Shown piece by piece: positions 63,064 through 64,000 of a stretch of DNA of 64,000 nucleotides. A program made the translations under genes and the position numbers. Numbering within the stretch: the first letter of the stretch is position 1; each line of letters begins with the position of its first letter. Under the pieces are notes generated by a model. That model saw only the letters and a list, made by a program, of their open reading frames with translations. It did no database searches and had not been told where the DNA came from. Source of the DNA: an uncultured Methanoregula sp. (lineage in GTDB: Archaea > Halobacteriota > Methanomicrobia > Methanomicrobiales > Methanospirillaceae); the NCBI RefSeq assembly GCF_963662735.1, contig NZ_OY759744.1, positions 744,001 to 808,000 on the forward strand, given 5' to 3'.

Positions 63064-63561
63064 ATGAAAAAGATAACTGTAAAAAAACGCCATTCCATCC
63101 GGAAAAGCCAAGGTGCCGACCTGCTCTCCCGCCTGGCAGAACAGATCGGGCCCTCAGCAAATCTCTTTCGCGCGGACATGATCGAGGTGCTGGAGACAAA
63201 TGCTGATGTCTCGCTCTTCATGGTTGCAAAAAAACCGCTCCTCATGGACAACGGCACATGGGTGTTTCCCACGCTCAAAGGTGCCGTCCAGCTGCCGTTT
63301 CCCGAGCGCAGGGTGACCGTGGATGCTGGGGCGATCCCGTACGTGGTGAACGGTGCGGATATCATGCGACCGGGCATTGTTGCCGTCACTGACGACGTAA
63401 AGGCAGGCTGCCCGGTCCAGATCGTGGATGAGCGGCACGGTAAGCCGCTTGCCATCGGCATTGCTCTCTTCGACGCGCCCGAGCTCCGTGCCAGTTCAGC
63501 CGGCAAGATGGTCAAGAAGTTCCATCACGTCGGTGATGAGATCTGGAACATGGAAATCTGA
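63064..63561 (+). CDS. PUA-domain RNA-binding protein
   Basis: The 165-aa protein has an N-terminal pre-PUA region and a C-terminal PUA domain (about 80-160: RVTVDAGAIPYVVNGADIMRPGIVAVTDDVKAGCPVQIVDERHGKPLAIGIAL). Archaeal proteins of this kind (DUF1947/MCT1-like) are thought to act in translation or RNA modification. The ATG at 63064 (MKKITVKKRHSIRKS) is well placed. It is divergent from lsm, separated by 195 bp. Confidence 0.9.
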   Translation: MKKITVKKRHSIRKSQGADLLSRLAEQIGPSANLFRADMIEVLETNADVSLFMVAKKPLLMDNGTWVFPTLKGAVQLPFPERRVTVDAGAIPYVVNGADIMRPGIVAVTDDVKAGCPVQIVDERHGKPLAIGIALFDAPELRASSAGKMVKKFHHVGDEIWNMEI

Positions 63562-63694
63562 AGCTTACGGGCCCGGGCAAAGATGCAGGAGATCTGCGGG
63601 AAATCGCCTTTTTTTCTCATTTTTTTGGCTGAATCGACACCCGGACGGTTTCAAAATAGATACTATTAAATAATTTTCACCATACAGTTTTTTT

Positions 63695-64000
63695 ATGGTT
63701 AAGATCATAGACACCCTTCTGGGAAAAAGTGCCGCGAGTTCGGACGATGACTATATGGAACTCGACCTCGCATCCTACGAGGAGCGCTCCGCCGGATCCC
63801 CGGCCCTGCTCGTGAAGATTGCAACAATCACCGACCTCAAGGACACTCCCCGGGTCAAGGACGAAGTCTACTCCGGCAATATTGTGATCGTCGACATTTC
63901 CCGGCTGAAGATGGACAAGATCTCCTACGAGCGTGTCTTGAAGGATCTCAAGGAAGTGGCAAAGGATGTCAACGGCGATATCATCGGCCTTGGCGACCAG
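63695..64000 (+). CDS. sepF: Cell division protein SepF (3' end outside window)
   Basis: The frame from ATG 63695 runs off the window after 102 codons. It has a basic/amphipathic N-terminus (MVKIIDTLLGKS), as in SepF membrane-targeting helices, and a core LLVKIATITDLKDTPRVKDEVYSGNIVIVDISRLKMDKISYERVLKDLKEVAKDVNGDIIGLGD. Archaeal SepF anchors FtsZ to the membrane. No ftsZ is visible here. Confidence 0.9.
   Translation, partial: MVKIIDTLLGKSAASSDDDYMELDLASYEERSAGSPALLVKIATITDLKDTPRVKDEVYSGNIVIVDISRLKMDKISYERVLKDLKEVAKDVNGDIIGLGDQ

Overview
The window is chromosomal DNA from a methanogenic archaeon, most likely order Methanomicrobiales and close to Methanoregula. The evidence is archaeal information-processing genes (TFB, Gar1, Nob1, Rio2, L37e, Lsm, thermosome, GfcR), a complete A-type ATP synthase operon, archaeal LonB, cupin-type glucose-6-phosphate isomerase and SepF. 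Bacterial-like acquisitions typical of this order are mixed in (RlmH, class II LysRS, BofA-like and cupredoxin proteins). Coding density is high, GC content looks moderate to high, and intergenic regions are short and AT-richer, with archaeal TATA boxes. No rRNA, CRISPR array, transposase or integrase was seen.

Layout. 1-2.6 kb: PHP protein (cut by the window edge), gar1, tfb and two near-identical tRNA-Ala genes around a 60-aa protein. 2.7-9.9 kb, mostly minus strand: methyltransferase, CDGSH Fe-S protein, isochorismatase-like hydrolase, lipoprotein, lysS, a dihydrolipoamide dehydrogenase-like enzyme and a conserved unknown. 9.9-13.8 kb: a stand-alone NrpR-type effector domain, a surface protein, pgi, and nadE, which overlaps pgi tail to tail. 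13.8-20.6 kb: K+ channel, an Ncs6/TtuA-like protein with a degenerate PP-loop, and the rio2-DUF460-thiL cluster. 20.6-21.0 kb: an array of imperfect palindromes. 21-26 kb: MFS exporter, HEAT protein, VIT/CCC1-like protein, rlmH, a ribbon-helix-helix protein and a membrane protein.

26-35.6 kb: the A1Ao ATP synthase operon atpH-I-K-E-C-F-A-B-D, followed by pgk on the same strand. 36-42 kb: a zinc-ribbon/unknown pair, an archaellum-like secretion ATPase and membrane platform, and a divergent pair of KaiC-like ATPases, one with a destroyed Walker A motif; a BofA-like protein follows. 42-51 kb: tldE/tldD, lonB, prs, nob1, gfcR, thermosome and tRNA-Ser. 51-57 kb: small membrane protein plus cupredoxin, Lhr-like helicase, a sodium:solute symporter with its 41-aa accessory protein, a PCD-like protein, thioredoxin and initiator tRNA. 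57-64 kb: lipoprotein, unknown protein, a 22-bp perfect inverted repeat, methyltransferase (probable CTG start), REC-PAS regulator, purF, rpl37e, lsm, a PUA protein and the start of sepF.

The most unusual signals are three. First, a REP/BIME-like palindrome family sits in two convergent intergenic regions, with a 31/34-bp match between the two loci. Second, a type IV pilus/archaellum-like motor pair lies back to back with an intact/degenerate KaiC-like pair. Third, several enzyme homologues have altered catalytic motifs (PP-loop protein, PCD, dihydrolipoamide dehydrogenase).
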